Below are positions 5,827 to 6,390 of a stretch of DNA of 6,390 bases, piece after piece. Source of the DNA: Thermomicrobiales bacterium (GTDB taxonomy: Bacteria > Chloroflexota > Chloroflexia > Thermomicrobiales > UBA6265); NCBI GenBank assembly GCA_030446955.1, contig JAUJMG010000247.1:1-6390 (forward strand), in the 5' to 3' direction. The position numbers and the translations under genes are program-made. How positions within the stretch are numbered: position 1 is the first letter of the stretch; the number at the start of each line of letters is the position of its first letter. The notes beneath the pieces were generated by a model. That model did not search any database, was not told the DNA's origin, and worked only from the letters and a program-made list of their open reading frames with translations.

Positions 5827-6390
5827 ATGGCGGGGATCGTCTTTGCTGGCGTCGCGCCCCACGGCTGGCCGATCATCCCTGACCTGAGCGAGGACGCGCT
5901 CGGCGCGCTCGCTACCCGCGCCGCCCTGGAGGAACTCGGTCGCCGCGCCGCCACCGCCCGGCCGGACGTCATCGTCGTCGCCACGCCCCATAACCTCGTG
6001 GTGGAGGGCGCCATCTGCCTCGCGGCCGTCGCTCGCGGCGCCGGCACCCTCCACCACGAGGGACGGACCGTCGAGATGAACCTGCCCGTCGACGCCCCGC
6101 TCACTGACGCGATTGCCCACGCCGCCCGGCAGCGCGGCCTTCCCATCGCCCTCGGCGGGTACGCCGGCAACATGCGCGCCGAAAGCATCGTCCCGCTCGA
6201 CTGGGGCACCATGGTCCCACTCTGGTTCCTGGGCCACGGCCGCAACTTGGCCGGCTACGGCAACGTCCTGGCCCCCGACCCGGCAGAGGATCTCGGTCCG
6301 CCGGTCGTCATCGCCACCCCCTCCCGCCTCCTGCCCCGCACCGCGATGGTCGAGTTCGGGGAGGCCGTCGCGGACGCCGCCGAGCAGGAC
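5827..6390 (+). CDS. Class III extradiol ring-cleavage dioxygenase, LigB/MEMO fold (5' part, runs off the edge)
   Basis: 188 codons from ATG 5827 to the window edge with no stop; the family is usually about 260-300 residues, so roughly the last third is missing. LigB-type enzymes use a non-haem Fe(II) site to open catechol-like rings; relatives (MEMO, the AmmeMemoRadiSam B protein) have other or unknown roles. Visible features are GVAPHG with the first metal-ligand histidine at residue 12, ATPHN with the second at 55, a central Rossmann-like alpha/beta pattern (DVIVVATPHN, 47-56), and the conserved block ESIVPLDWGTMVPLWFL (119-135). The usual LDHG of this block reads LDWG here, so the His often proposed as catalytic acid/base is Trp126. 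The third metal ligand would lie beyond the edge. Third codon positions are almost all G or C, supporting a real gene. The strong Shine-Dalgarno fixes the start. Substrate cannot be inferred, and a non-dioxygenase MEMO-like role remains open. Confidence 0.85.
   Translation, partial: MAGIVFAGVAPHGWPIIPDLSEDALGALATRAALEELGRRAATARPDVIVVATPHNLVVEGAICLAAVARGAGTLHHEGRTVEMNLPVDAPLTDAIAHAARQRGLPIALGGYAGNMRAESIVPLDWGTMVPLWFLGHGRNLAGYGNVLAPDPAEDLGPPVVIATPSRLLPRTAMVEFGEAVADAAEQD

Noticed and set aside
5490..6245. 251-aa minus-strand frame opposite the dioxygenase gene
   Set aside because: It is antisense to the LigB-family gene, whose conserved histidines and strong Shine-Dalgarno settle the strand, and it also crosses the terminator.
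1..6390. tRNA, rRNA, CRISPR arrays and insertion-sequence ends
   Set aside because: I looked for T-loop-like GGTTCGA contexts, regularly spaced repeats and terminal inverted repeats with target duplications and found none; the few GGTTCG matches lie in or beside coding sequence without acceptor stems.

Overview
The window is 6.4 kb of GC-rich bacterial DNA, with strong G/C preference at third codon positions in the clear genes and several GTG starts. No rRNA or tRNA is present to fix the taxonomy. The gene styles would suit a high-GC Chloroflexota lineage such as Thermomicrobia, or an actinobacterium; this is a guess from style, not a demonstration.

Layout. (i) 1-248 holds no gene I can support. 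(ii) 249-3237 is a leftward two-gene unit: a 12-TM major facilitator exporter of the EntS/MFS_3 type, followed 16 bp later by a beta-class DNA methyltransferase (N6-adenine predicted, 570 aa) with a long C-terminal extension and no restriction partner in view. (iii) 3238-3625 is a divergent intergenic region with several inverted repeats. (iv) 3626-4804 is a rightward gene for an aminoglycoside-phosphotransferase-fold (APH/choline-kinase-like) small-molecule kinase. (v) 4805-5251 is a non-coding stretch whose right half carries an inverted-repeat cluster, a possible promoter and a leader that can fold over the ribosome binding site. (vi) 5252-5470 encodes a 72-aa protein made almost entirely of a signal peptide and a C-terminal membrane anchor. 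It is closed by a textbook Rho-independent terminator at 5514-5554. (vii) 5827-6390 is the 5' part of a class III extradiol dioxygenase (LigB/MEMO fold) gene that runs off the right edge with no stop.

The genes do not form one pathway that I can read. The exporter and methyltransferase are probably co-transcribed because they are so close. The kinase, the small membrane protein and the LigB-type gene each look like separate rightward units. The most unusual stretch is 5076-5554: a compact single-gene unit with its own candidate operator, structured leader, strong Shine-Dalgarno, tiny secreted or anchored product and strong terminator. I see no CRISPR array, insertion sequence or complete defence system.
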